From assembly GCA_965279165.1 (NCBI GenBank), contig OZ257140.1, positions 930,001-994,000 on the forward strand: a DNA stretch of 64,000 bases, read 5' to 3'. Shown here one piece after another: positions 35,613 through 43,780 of this stretch (position 1 is the stretch's first letter; every line of letters begins with the position of its first letter). This DNA is from JBAYIE01 sp965279165. GTDB lineage: Bacteria > Bacteroidota > Bacteroidia > UKL13-3. The translations under genes were made by a program, and so were the position numbers. Under the pieces are notes generated by a model, which saw only the letters and a program-made list of their open reading frames with translations, was not told the DNA's origin and searched no databases.

Positions 35613-36782
35613 TTACCGCTTCGTTGGTTCCCAAATACTCGACTTCACTCCCCTTGCGTACTTAAAAAACCCAAGTAATATTCCGAGATTCATGAGGTAA
35701 AAATGCGCTACAAATTTAACAAGTCGGTTATGCAACTGCATCTTTTCCATGATATAATTTATTAAGGGAAATGCAAATAAGCCAAGCTGAACTATCAAGG
35801 CTAGTCCATAAATCCAATGAACAGACTGAAGATAATAACTTGTAAATAATGTTATAATCATTAAGAAAGGACCAAACCACCGCAACACTTTATGAGAGAA
35901 AAAAGCAAATGACAATCCGTTAAAGCGAAATAATAATTTCCAGAATTTGGTAAGGTTTTGAAAATTGCCGGCCGAGATTCTGACTTTACGTTTAAATTCA
36001 ATAGATGATTCGTTTGCCAGATTCATAAACACACGGGCATCCATATCATATAATACTTTCCTACCTTTTGAAAGTATTTGCATGGTAATATAAAAGTCGT
36101 CGGATAAAAAAGCCGGAGGAACAGGCGAAAAATCTTCCGGACGAATGGCATAACAGGCTCCAAATACACCAATAGCGCTTCCCCATAATTCTCCTTCCTC
36201 CTTTTTCATCAGTAATTCCCTATTATAATAGGCCTTCTCCTGACCCGAAATACCATCGCTGCGCAAATTTTGTTTAATGATATTCGCTCCTACTGCTGCT
36301 ACTAAAGGATCACAAAAATATTTCAACAAGTGTTTTATACAATCGGCATCAAACATAGCCGTAACATCCGTAGAAATAATAATTTTATCTTTCAGTCCAC
36401 TTGCAATAACACGTTCGTACAGTGTATTAATAATGGCAATTTTGCCTGAACGTTTGTCCAAATAAGTGATATCTAAGGCAGGATATTCTTTGCTTAATTC
36501 CCTCAGTCGGGTATCCGTTAAGTCAGTGGAACAATCAGAGCCAATCCAAATCTTGATTTTCGAAATCGGATAATTACTGGCCAATATACTCTTAACTTTT
36601 TCTTCGATGATAGATTCTGCGTTATATACGGCCATGATGATATGTACTTCCGGTTTATAATCATCATTTAACAAGGGTTTACGTGTATTTCGCGACAACA
36701 CTTTTAAAACAAAAGGGTATACCACATAGGAATGAAATACCAATGCCGTGCACAACCAAAATAAAAATTGTACCAATAACAT
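35613..36782 (-). CDS. Family 2 glycosyltransferase, membrane-bound
   Basis: A 389-residue processive-type GT2. An N-terminal helix (about residues 3-23) precedes the GT-A domain: IMAVYNAESIIEEK near residue 50, GSDCSTDLTD near 82, a DAD metal site in MFDADCIK near 145, FLSDDFYITMQILSKG near 222 with the catalytic-base region. Three helices follow (about 290-320, 322-345 and 360-380). It lacks a recognisable QxxRW motif, so an oligosaccharide or lipid glycosyl transfer is as likely as polymer synthesis. Single gene between convergent and divergent neighbours. Confidence 0.86.
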   Translation of the reverse strand: MLLVQFLFWLCTALVFHSYVVYPFVLKVLSRNTRKPLLNDDYKPEVHIIMAVYNAESIIEEKVKSILASNYPISKIKIWIGSDCSTDLTDTRLRELSKEYPALDITYLDKRSGKIAIINTLYERVIASGLKDKIIISTDVTAMFDADCIKHLLKYFCDPLVAAVGANIIKQNLRSDGISGQEKAYYNRELLMKKEEGELWGSAIGVFGACYAIRPEDFSPVPPAFLSDDFYITMQILSKGRKVLYDMDARVFMNLANESSIEFKRKVRISAGNFQNLTKFWKLLFRFNGLSFAFFSHKVLRWFGPFLMIITLFTSYYLQSVHWIYGLALIVQLGLFAFPLINYIMEKMQLHNRLVKFVAHFYLMNLGILLGFFKYARGVKSSIWEPTKR

Positions 36783-37145
36783 TTATTTTAAACAGGCAAT
36801 ATACTAATTTATGATTACTTCGTTTTATAGTTAACTAGCGCTTGCAATTAAATGCAAATAGGAGGAATGGTAAATTAATGAATGGACCGAAATTTTGTTT
36901 GTAATAAAAAAGCAAAAAGCTTATGGACGGCAGCGACATCCCCCTGAAGTTTGTGTACTCACAATACTTCAGGGGATATAGCGAACGCCCCGACCCCGCA
37001 TGTGTTAAACAAGTTGAGTGGCGAAGCCCGAAACGTAGTTTAACCATAGCAGGGGAAGCCCCATAAAAAATTCTTAATGGATATGCCTATTAATATTGGT
37101 AATTACCTGCAAACATTTAGTTTTGTTAGTTGTTGATACGAAAAG
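36783..37145. other. Spacer with a GC-rich, highly structured island
   Basis: The island at 36927-37062 is richer in G+C than its surroundings and full of inverted repeats: CCCCTGAAGT (36941) with ACTTCAGGGG (36966), GTTAAAC (37004) with GTTTAAC (37038), and several CCCC/GGGG blocks. Read on the minus strand it has GGGGCTTCCCC and TGCGGGGTCGGGGCG. An open frame covers it but is not protein-like. It may be a structured RNA or a remnant of a repeated element. The metF promoter follows. Confidence 0.6.
37096..37125 (+). promoter_or_regulatory. Promoter of metF
   Basis: TTG at 37096-37098, 19 nt, then TAGTTTTG at 37118-37125 (TAnnTTTG), 20 nt before the start codon. Confidence 0.65.
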
Positions 37146-38099
37146 ATGAAAATAACCGAATACATACAAAAAGCGAACGATACCTTATTTTCGATAGAAA
37201 TTCTGCCCCCTTTAAAAGGAAAAGATATCCAAACCTTATACTATGGAATTGATCCATTAATGGAGTTTAAACCTACATTCATTGATGTTACCTATCACCG
37301 GGAAGAATTTATTTTAAGAAAAAATAAACAAGGTGGAGAGGATAAAGTATATACCCGCAAACGTCCGGGAACAGTTGCTATTTGTGCTGCATTAATGAAC
37401 CGATATGGCGTAGAAGCGGTACCACACTTGATTTGTGGGGGATTTAGCAAAGAGGAAACCGAAAATGCATTGATAGATTTGAATTTTCTGGGTATTCAAA
37501 ATGTATTGGTTTTACGGGGCGATGCGATGAAAAACGAAACGAGTTTTGTGCCTGAACCGGATGGAAATAAAGATTCATTGGAATTATTGCACCAGGTTAG
37601 AAACATGAATATAGGACAATACTTGGATCATGATTTAGAGAATGCAACGCCAACCAATTTTTGTACCGGTGTGGCCGGTTATCCTGAAAAACATTTTGAA
37701 GCGGTTGATTTAAACAGCGATTTAAACTGGCTGAAAGCAAAAGTGGATGCAGGTGCCGATTATATTGTTACCCAACTATTTTTCGACAACAAAAAGTATT
37801 TTCGTTTTGTGGATGCTTGCCGAGCTGCCGGTATTAACATCCCAATTATACCGGGATTGAAGCCTTTGGCTAACCGCAAACAATTAACCGGACTGGCAAA
37901 TGTGTTTCATATTGAGATGCCTGAAGATTTGGTTAAGGCAGTAGAAAATTGCGATGACGATAAGGCCATCAAACAAATCGGAATCGAATGGGCTATACAA
38001 CAATCCAAAGAACTAAAAGCAGCCAAGGTTCCTGTATTGCATTATTACACGATGGGTTTAAGTGAAGCTACCAAAGCAATAGCAAGAGAAGTGTTTTAA
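37146..38099 (+). CDS. metF: 5,10-methylenetetrahydrofolate reductase
   Basis: A 317-residue FAD enzyme that makes 5-methyl-THF for methionine synthesis. The N-terminal FSIEILPPLKGKD carries the catalytic Glu, DVTYHREE follows, and LVLRGDAMKNE and DYIVTQLFFD lie in the FAD/substrate face of the TIM barrel. Length fits bacterial MetF (about 290-320). It has its own promoter and no adjacent metH. Confidence 0.94.
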   Translation: MKITEYIQKANDTLFSIEILPPLKGKDIQTLYYGIDPLMEFKPTFIDVTYHREEFILRKNKQGGEDKVYTRKRPGTVAICAALMNRYGVEAVPHLICGGFSKEETENALIDLNFLGIQNVLVLRGDAMKNETSFVPEPDGNKDSLELLHQVRNMNIGQYLDHDLENATPTNFCTGVAGYPEKHFEAVDLNSDLNWLKAKVDAGADYIVTQLFFDNKKYFRFVDACRAAGINIPIIPGLKPLANRKQLTGLANVFHIEMPEDLVKAVENCDDDKAIKQIGIEWAIQQSKELKAAKVPVLHYYTMGLSEATKAIAREVF

Positions 38100-38236
38100 T
38101 CAATTTACCTACCTGAGTGTCCAACAGAAGACCTTGTTAACTTAATGCAATACAAATAAACCTTTTGCAAGGTTAGACTAACTTCTGTCAATATTGTAAA
38201 ACACCACCCAGTATGATGCTAACTCATTCCTTACAA

Positions 38237-38806
38237 TTACCTTCTATACAATTCATTTTTAATCTTCTCTACCTCATTCGCCTTTTTAAAATTATCATAC
38301 GAACGCCATTCCAAATAGGTTGCTACCCCTAAAAGGATTCCGCCACCAACCAGCAAAACACTTTGTGTAAATCCATCCTGCGTTAGAAGCGCTCCTAGCA
38401 TCATTCCACCTCCGGCAACACCAACAACAATTCCGGTCGACATTAAACGTTTCTGCTTTTGGGTATACATTTTATGCAAAGCAATTAACTCTGCCTCGGT
38501 TGGTGTGGTTCGATAATCTTTCTTCATCAACTTCCGGTAATTCAAACTAGACTTTGCAAGTTTGGATAGGTTAAATAACTCGTTGTTGTATCGATAAGAT
38601 TCCACTTCATCTCTGTATACTTTTTTCTCGATACTATCCGTAGTGAAAATAATTTCACTTGAAGTTACATGAATAATTTTACAAATAATTTTTTCGCCCG
38701 TTACCAGGGTAATTTCATCTTTATACTTCAAGGAGTCGGTTTCGGTTTGTTGCGCATAGCAAAATTGAATGCCGAAAAAAACAAGAAAGGACAATAAAAT
38801 TTTCAT
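38237..38806 (-). CDS. Exported or membrane protein of unknown function
   Basis: A 189-residue protein with a signal peptide (cleaved after CYAQ), a small beta-rich region (about 25-75: ITLVTGEKIICKII ... KKVYRDEVESY, reminiscent of small SH3-like sheets in Bacteroidota proteins), then two glycine-rich membrane helices (about 122-142 and 147-166) and a charged C-terminus. No family is recognised. It stands alone; 159 nt separate it from the next minus-strand gene. Confidence 0.65.
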   Translation of the reverse strand: MKILLSFLVFFGIQFCYAQQTETDSLKYKDEITLVTGEKIICKIIHVTSSEIIFTTDSIEKKVYRDEVESYRYNNELFNLSKLAKSSLNYRKLMKKDYRTTPTEAELIALHKMYTQKQKRLMSTGIVVGVAGGGMMLGALLTQDGFTQSVLLVGGGILLGVATYLEWRSYDNFKKANEVEKIKNELYRR

Positions 38807-38965
38807 GTATAAATGTTCGAGAAATTAAAGGTAAGATATTATTTATTACAGTAAATCGAATTCACATGAATAACCTTCACTTACCATTTAAAGCATCGAA
38901 GTTTACCCAGTTATTCCTGGCTAAGCAGCTCTTATTTGCTGAGTTAATAAGAATAAACCTAAAAA

Positions 38966-39517
38966 TCAAGCATTCCCTGCCATGCGATGTCCTATCCAGC
39001 CTAGCAATAACCATGGAACAATGCCATCTACTAAATAAGCCATAATATCAGGAGCCTTAAACCAGATAAATCCAGTATATGGAACAAAAAGAAATGAGAT
39101 AAATCCAACACCAAGTGAAAGCAATAAACGTGTTTTCAAATCAGTTTCCCGTAGATGACTGATCATCCAGAATAATATCCAAGAAATAAGGAAGCATATA
39201 CTAAAGCCACGAAACATATTCATTCCCATTGCGGAACTGTTATTCATTTGATAATTTACAACCGCCCATGGTTTACCTTCATACTTTTTCATTTCTTCTG
39301 CACACTTCGCTTCGTCCATTACAATTGCAGGATCGGGTTGACCCAATACATACATACCTTCTTGTAATCCTGATTGAGCAAGTGCCTCTAAAATGGAATC
39401 TTGCTTAGGCGTATATTCCATTGCTTTTTTATGAAAGTTTGGCATTGCAAACGACATAAACAGCCAGATGAATAAAATGACCGCTCCTATGAAGGAGAAA
39501 ATTACATACTTTTTCAT
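38966..39517 (-). CDS. Multi-pass membrane protein of unknown function
   Basis: A 183-residue protein with an N-terminal helix (about 5-27), an extracytoplasmic stretch of about 65 residues containing a single Cys, and three or four further helices (about 98-117, 127-147 and 150-178). I recognise no family motif. Trp-rich helices (WILFWMISH, PWLLLGWIGHRM) suggest an intrinsic inner-membrane protein. Confidence 0.65.
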   Translation of the reverse strand: MKKYVIFSFIGAVILFIWLFMSFAMPNFHKKAMEYTPKQDSILEALAQSGLQEGMYVLGQPDPAIVMDEAKCAEEMKKYEGKPWAVVNYQMNNSSAMGMNMFRGFSICFLISWILFWMISHLRETDLKTRLLLSLGVGFISFLFVPYTGFIWFKAPDIMAYLVDGIVPWLLLGWIGHRMAGNA

Positions 39518-39719
39518 ACGTGTTAATTTTGGGTTTTGTAAACCAAATGTAGTAAATATTTATAAAAACAAATGGGGTAAATGATTCATATTCAATTAAC
39601 ATGAAAAATGAATCATTTAGTAAAAGGGTAATATAAGTTCTTTATTTATTAACGTAAATGCGAGTTTCGTATTTCTTTGCAATTACAAGCGAGTAAACTT
39701 GCATTGCTGGTTAGTTGAC

Positions 39720-40083
39720 TTAGTTCCGCTGAACCTACAAGGTTGGGATATTACATCAAAACCGGTTCTGTTTCACATTCCCTTGTTTCTTGTTTTCTGC
39801 TAAATCTCTACAGCGTACTTTCGGATTTCTCCTTTTTAGATTTGGTTTAGCTGCGCTGAACCCAGGGGGTGATCCTTACATCAAAACTAGTCCTGCTGCG
39901 CAGTCCTTGGTTTCTTGTTTTCTGCAAAATCTCGAAAGAGTACTTTCGGATTTCTTTTGATAGAATTGGTTTAGCTACGCTGAACCCGGAGGGGTGGGCC
40001 TTACATCAAAACTAGTCCTGCTGCGCAGTCCCTTGTTTCTTGTTTTCTGCGAAATCTCGAAAGAGTACTTTCGGATTTCTCCG
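39720..40083. repeat. Three tandem copies of a ~124-bp palindrome-rich unit downstream of ssrA
   Basis: The GCTGAACC landmark recurs at 39728, 39855 and 39979. Each unit has a near-palindrome GGTTTAGC/GCTGAACC, a CTGCGCAG palindrome (not in unit 1), an arm GTTTCTTGTTTTC and a stem GAAATC..CGAAAG/CTTTCG..GATTTC. In the third copy the arm GTTTCTTGTTTTC (40035-40047) pairs with GAAAACAAGAAAC (40083-40095) next to the ssrA terminator. The remaining 39518-39719 shows nothing I recognise. Confidence 0.8.
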
Positions 40084-40091
40084 AAAACAAG

Positions 40092-40121
40092 AAACCCTTA
40101 ACGCTACGCGTTAAGGGTTTT
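40092..40121 (-). terminator. Terminator of ssrA
   Basis: Stem AAACCCTTAACG / CGTTAAGGGTTT around a short loop immediately after the tmRNA 3' end; on the minus strand it is followed by a T-rich stretch. Confidence 0.8.
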
Positions 40122-40125
40122 GATG

Positions 40126-40494
40126 TGGAGATGGCGGGTTTCGAACCCGCGTCCGGAGGAGGAAAGGTCATGCTTTCTTCACGCTGAGTTCGGTATTGAT
40201 TTTCGTCTTGGATCCGGCTACCGAACAGGCCAAACCTTTGCTTAGCTCTTTATTTACTTATGTTGCACAGGAGCAGTACAACGAAAGGCTTTTCCTGATG
40301 ATGCCCCTGATGCAGATGCGGTTAAGCTAACACCTGCGGAACAACGGCTATTGCGTAATCAAACTTGATTAGGCAGCCATAGCGAAGTTAGTTTCGCCGT
40401 TTGAGTTTTTGAGCGTTTTGATTAAAGTGCCAACATCCCAATGCACTGCGTGCTTACATGCCGTTTACACTTCCCGTCAATTCCATACATCCCC
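40126..40494 (-). ncRNA. ssrA: Transfer-messenger RNA (tmRNA)
   Basis: About 369 nt. The 5' end GGGGATG (40494 downward) pairs with CATCTCC just before the discriminator A at 40126, forming the tRNA-like acceptor stem; the T-arm is GCGGGTTCGAAACCCGC (plus-strand 40135-40151). CCA is not encoded (CAT follows), so it must be added. The tag frame, minus 40398-40372 then TAA, reads GETNFAMAA, matching Bacteroidota tags. It rescues stalled ribosomes and marks nascent chains for proteolysis. A -7 box lies 12 nt upstream and a terminator just downstream. Confidence 0.96.
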
Positions 40495-40506
40495 ATAAAC
40501 GAGTTG

Positions 40507-40514
40507 CAAAGATA
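40507..40514 (-). promoter_or_regulatory. Bacteroidota -7 box of ssrA
   Basis: On the minus strand TATCTTTG (TAnnTTTG), 12 nt before the mature tmRNA 5' end. Confidence 0.65.
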
Positions 40515-40540
40515 CGAATAAAGTTGAACAGTTGATCAGC

Positions 40541-40704
40541 TATCGGTTATCGGTTATCAGTTATCGGTTAACTGTTAACGGTTATCAGTTAACGGTTGGC
40601 GGTTAACAGTTGACTGATTTACGCTTGCTTGTAAATATTGCTTTATCTAAATTTTGACCAATGACTATTGACCAAATGACCATTGAACTATTGACTAATG
40701 ACTT
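40541..40704. repeat. Two heptamer arrays upstream of ssrA
   Basis: 40541-40616 reads as cggttat, cggttat, cagttat, cggttaa, ctgttaa, cggttat, cagttaa, cggttgg, cggttaa, cagttga. 40654-40704 reads as ttgacca/atgacta/ttgacta units (complement style of the ggtcagt family at 28292). The rest of the 40495-40850 gap shows only the ssrA promoter. Confidence 0.88.
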
Positions 40705-40850
40705 CCCATTACACCAACACCGACAGTATTATCGCAGTAGGTAGATCGCAATCCTCCAAAGTATAATCACCAAAACAAAGTCGATTTCCTCAAACCCAAA
40801 ATCATAATTTATTAGTTTATTGTAACAAATATCCCGAAATTGCTTTAACC

Positions 40851-41321
40851 ATGAAAACCAGCAATTTTGCCTGCTTTTTACTTCCTTTAGTTATCGCGAT
40901 GGGATTTGTTTCTTGCGGCAGTAATTGTGGAGGACCAAACAATTACACCAGCACCAATTCACTAATTAGTCCTGCTACATTTGTCCCTATAATTTGGAAA
41001 AACAAAATACCTCGGTATGTTTATTATCCTGCATTTAATCGAACCGATTCGATTTATCAGGTCTATCAAAGAGACATTTCTACCTATAAACCATTAAATT
41101 GGATTTGTGGCCTTTATCTTAATAGCAAAGAAAATTTCACAACCGCCATAGTTAAATATGATTTCGGGGAAGATACCTTGGTTTTAAATTACCATTGCAA
41201 AATTATTTACGATGATTTAGAATGCAGTAGCAGCTTTACCCTCCATGCTTTGGGAATTAACCTTTACGCTTGCACTGAGGATTCTATTTACCTTCAAGAT
41301 GCTAAACTATTCTTGCCATGA
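40851..41321 (+). CDS. Small lipoprotein of unknown function
   Basis: A 156-residue predicted lipoprotein: hydrophobic N-terminus ending in lipobox FVSC (Cys about residue 22), then a Cys/Gly/Asn-rich linker and a domain with Tyr and Cys but no motif known to me. Its stop overlaps the start of the next gene (ATGA), so the two form an operon and may act together at the cell surface. Confidence 0.7.
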   Translation: MKTSNFACFLLPLVIAMGFVSCGSNCGGPNNYTSTNSLISPATFVPIIWKNKIPRYVYYPAFNRTDSIYQVYQRDISTYKPLNWICGLYLNSKENFTTAIVKYDFGEDTLVLNYHCKIIYDDLECSSSFTLHALGINLYACTEDSIYLQDAKLFLP

Positions 41322-42022
41322 AGGTATTTATGATTATTATATTTTCGCTAATGTATATTAATACAAAAGCCCAAGCAATACTCATTGGAATAGATTTAGT
41401 GCCTCGTCCAATTATTGAAGAAAACACTGGTTTAGTCAGCTCCATGAATGTAACCGACCTTAGATCCTCCATGTCTACATCATCTATTGAATATTACATC
41501 GGCTATAGATTTAACGACGATGATAATACCTTGCTAAGTTTAAAATATAGTAGAGGCGGATATGGTAAACCTTCACCTACTACATATTATATTTATACCA
41601 CCCCAACCAAATGGGACCTATTAATGGAGTATCATTTATTCAGAATAAATTATGGAACCTGGAATCCAACCAGAAATGGGCGAAACGCTTTCATGCCTTT
41701 GGTAGGTATACTTTTAGCTCCAACACAATATACCTTAAATAAAACACTCGTAGATTATTTTGGCAATAATTTTACGGAAACCTATAAAAAAAATCGTATC
41801 AATTTCGGTTTTGAATTTGGCGGTAATTATTTGCTTAAAGTATTAGGCCCTGTTTATATAAAAACCGGAGGATTGATTGTAATTACCCCTCAAGTTACAA
41901 GTCCTTTATCAAATGATCCTTATCCAGGATATTATCCCGAACTTTACATTGTACCTGGAGGGGGATGGTTGCCAATAGTAAATATATTGTTCAATTTTGG
42001 TGTCACAATTGAAATTGAATAA
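41318..42022 (+). CDS. Putative outer-membrane beta-barrel-like protein
   Basis: A 234-residue protein with a signal peptide (about residues 1-19, cleavage near TKAQA). The mature part alternates polar and hydrophobic residues in strands rich in Tyr and Gly (YYIGYRF, LLSLKYSRGGYG, INFGFEFGGNYLLKV) and ends in a strand-like VNILFNFGVTIEIE, as in small outer-membrane barrels. No specific family is recognised. It is translationally coupled to the lipoprotein before it. Confidence 0.65.
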   Translation: MKVFMIIIFSLMYINTKAQAILIGIDLVPRPIIEENTGLVSSMNVTDLRSSMSTSSIEYYIGYRFNDDDNTLLSLKYSRGGYGKPSPTTYYIYTTPTKWDLLMEYHLFRINYGTWNPTRNGRNAFMPLVGILLAPTQYTLNKTLVDYFGNNFTETYKKNRINFGFEFGGNYLLKVLGPVYIKTGGLIVITPQVTSPLSNDPYPGYYPELYIVPGGGWLPIVNILFNFGVTIEIE

Positions 42023-42074
42023 TATCTGATAATTTGTTTCTAGTATACTTCAATCCCTAATGAACATCAACAGA

Positions 42075-42199
42075 TTAAAGTTAGAAGTTAGAAGGATTAA
42101 AGGAAGAATCCGAAAATGTTCATTTCACCCAAACCTCAACACCTTAACACTCGTCCACCGTAGCTTTAGCGAAGGTGGGCAACACCTCAACACCTACCC
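42075..42199. repeat. Heptamer and octamer arrays before thyA
   Basis: aagttag/aagttag/aaggatt units near 42078-42100, then ctcaacac/cttaacac octamers at about 42130-42150 and again at 42180-42197, separated by a short hairpin-like ccaccgtagctttagcgaag segment. These belong to the same octamer family as 12261 and 13567. Confidence 0.75.
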
Positions 42200-42994
42200 C
42201 TACACCGCCACAGGCGCCTTAATCGCCGGATGTGGGTCGTAATTCTCTAAAGTAAAATCCTCGTAAGTAAAATCAAATATGGAAGTAATTGCCTGATTGA
42301 TTATCATCGTTGGATATGCTCTTGGCTCTCGACTTAACTGCAATTCAACTTGCTCAAAATGGTTGCTGTAAATATGTGCATCTCCAAAAGTATGAATAAA
42401 ATCTCCCGGCTTTAACCCACAAACTTGGGCCATCATTAAAGTTAATGCAGCATAAGATGCAATATTAAATGGTACACCCAAAAACATATCGGCACTGCGT
42501 TGGTATAACTGACAACTTAATTTTCCATCAGCCACATAAAATTGAAAAAAAGCATGACAAGGCATCAAAGCCATTTTAGGTAAATCGGCAACATTCCAAG
42601 CACTTACAATCATCCTGCGCGAATCCGGATTCTTTTTTATGGTTTCTACTACTTCGGTTAATTGATCAATATGCCTTCCATCGGGTGCAGGCCAACTGCG
42701 CCATTGGTAGCCATATACCGGACCTAAATTTCCATCTTTATCTGCCCATTCGTCCCAAATCGAAACACCATTATCTTTTAAATATTTGGTATTGGTTTCT
42801 CCTTTGATAAACCACAACAATTCGTGCAAGATCGATTTAAGGTGTACCTTTTTGGTTGTAACCATCGGAAATCCTTCAGCTAAATTAAACCGCAATTGTG
42901 CCCCGAAAACGCTTTTGGTGCCAGTACCGGTGCGATCAGACTTAAACGTTCCATTGGTGTAAATATGTTGTAGCAAGGTTTCGTACTGATTCAT
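42200..42994 (-). CDS. thyA: Thymidylate synthase
   Basis: A 264-residue folate-dependent enzyme converting dUMP to dTMP with methylene-THF. The N-terminal RTGTGTKSVFG phosphate-binding loop, catalytic Cys in LMPCHAFFQFYV, the QRSADMFLGVPFNIASYA nucleotide site and the DAHIYSNHFEQ segment are all present. The length is the same as E. coli ThyA. No folA is adjacent. Upstream, on the other strand, is the MNT/HEPN pair. Confidence 0.97.
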   Translation of the reverse strand: MNQYETLLQHIYTNGTFKSDRTGTGTKSVFGAQLRFNLAEGFPMVTTKKVHLKSILHELLWFIKGETNTKYLKDNGVSIWDEWADKDGNLGPVYGYQWRSWPAPDGRHIDQLTEVVETIKKNPDSRRMIVSAWNVADLPKMALMPCHAFFQFYVADGKLSCQLYQRSADMFLGVPFNIASYAALTLMMAQVCGLKPGDFIHTFGDAHIYSNHFEQVELQLSREPRAYPTMIINQAITSIFDFTYEDFTLENYDPHPAIKAPVAV

Positions 42995-43082
42995 AAAATC
43001 TAATTAATTCAAACAAATTTCGTTTTACCTAGCATCCTTTTGTTAAGATGTTTTCAACAGTAGATTTATTGACTATAAAGCC

Positions 43083-43090
43083 TATTTTTG
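43083..43090 (+). promoter_or_regulatory. Bacteroidota -7 box at the mntA start
   Basis: TATTTTTG ends 4 nt before the GTG at 43095, consistent with a leaderless transcript of the toxin-antitoxin pair. Confidence 0.5.
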
Positions 43091-43094
43091 TATA

Positions 43095-43382
43095 GTGACT
43101 ATAGCTGAAATTAAAAATATTACGATTCAAATATTACAACAGTACCCTGTTAGCAAAGCTGCCCTATTTGGGTCATATGCAAGAGGTGATACTAACCAAC
43201 ATAGTGATATTGATATTTTAATTGAATTAAAGGAAAATATTAGTCTACTTACTTTCATAGAGATAAAATTAAAACTGGAGGATACCTTACATAAAAAAGT
43301 CGATTTGGTGGAATACAAGTCACTAAAACCATTGATTAGCAAACAAATACTTGCAGAGCAATCCCTTCTATTGTTTGCATAA
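43095..43382 (+). CDS. mntA: MNT-type nucleotidyltransferase antitoxin
   Basis: A 95-residue minimal nucleotidyltransferase. The signature GSYARGDTNQHSDIDILIE (about residues 24-42) provides the GS motif and the metal-binding DxD. In known MntA-HepT systems this enzyme AMPylates a Tyr of the HEPN toxin and neutralises it. It starts with GTG. The HEPN gene follows after 9 nt. It may be a chromosomal addiction or phage-defence module. Confidence 0.9.
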   Translation: MTIAEIKNITIQILQQYPVSKAALFGSYARGDTNQHSDIDILIELKENISLLTFIEIKLKLEDTLHKKVDLVEYKSLKPLISKQILAEQSLLLFA

Positions 43383-43391
43383 TAATTGAAT

Positions 43392-43736
43392 ATGGCAAAA
43401 AGAAATATTCAAATTTATTTGGATGATATCTACGAATCTATACTTGCAATTGAAGGTTATATGCTACATATTAGTGAACATGAATTTGAATTAAATCAGG
43501 AAAAACAAGATGCCGTAATAAGAAGATTAGAGATTATTGGTGAAGCTGCTAAGCAAATACCTGATGATATTAGACTAGCCTATAAAGCAATACCTTGGCG
43601 GCAAATTACAGGAATGCGTGATATGGTCATTCATGCCTACTTTGGAGTTAGTATTGGATTGATATGGAAGGTAGCAACTTCGGATATACCAATTCTTAAA
43701 ATAGAAATCGAACAATTAAGAAAAGATTTTACTTAA
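43392..43736 (+). CDS. hepT: HEPN-domain toxin HepT
   Basis: A 114-residue all-helical HEPN ribonuclease, partner of the preceding MNT protein. The RNase motif RxxxxH appears as RDMVIHAYFG (about residues 76-85), and the Tyr in HAYFG is the residue AMPylated by MntA in studied homologues. The ATG at 43392 is preferred to the TTG six bases upstream. The pair lies between thyA and a dehydrogenase E2 gene that has its own promoter. Confidence 0.9.
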   Translation: MAKRNIQIYLDDIYESILAIEGYMLHISEHEFELNQEKQDAVIRRLEIIGEAAKQIPDDIRLAYKAIPWRQITGMRDMVIHAYFGVSIGLIWKVATSDIPILKIEIEQLRKDFT

Positions 43737-43749
43737 TCATAGTAAAATC

Positions 43750-43757
43750 TATTTTTG
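43750..43757 (+). promoter_or_regulatory. Bacteroidota -7 box of the E2 gene
   Basis: TATTTTTG, 23 nt before the ATG at 43781. Confidence 0.55.
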
Positions 43758-43780
43758 TCAACTAAATAAAAACAAATTAT

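Noticed and set aside
36835..37047. Open reading frame of 70 codons on the minus strand
   Set aside because: It lies over the structured GC-rich island, has unusual composition and no start or promoter support; the island's inverted repeats explain it better.
36927..37062. SAM-type riboswitch for metF
   Set aside because: No SAM riboswitch core that I can recognise; the metF promoter lies downstream of the island, so the island is not in the metF leader.
40135..40151. Isolated tRNA gene
   Set aside because: The T-arm belongs to the tmRNA; no D- or anticodon arm of a normal tRNA is present, and the 5' partner is 340 nt away.
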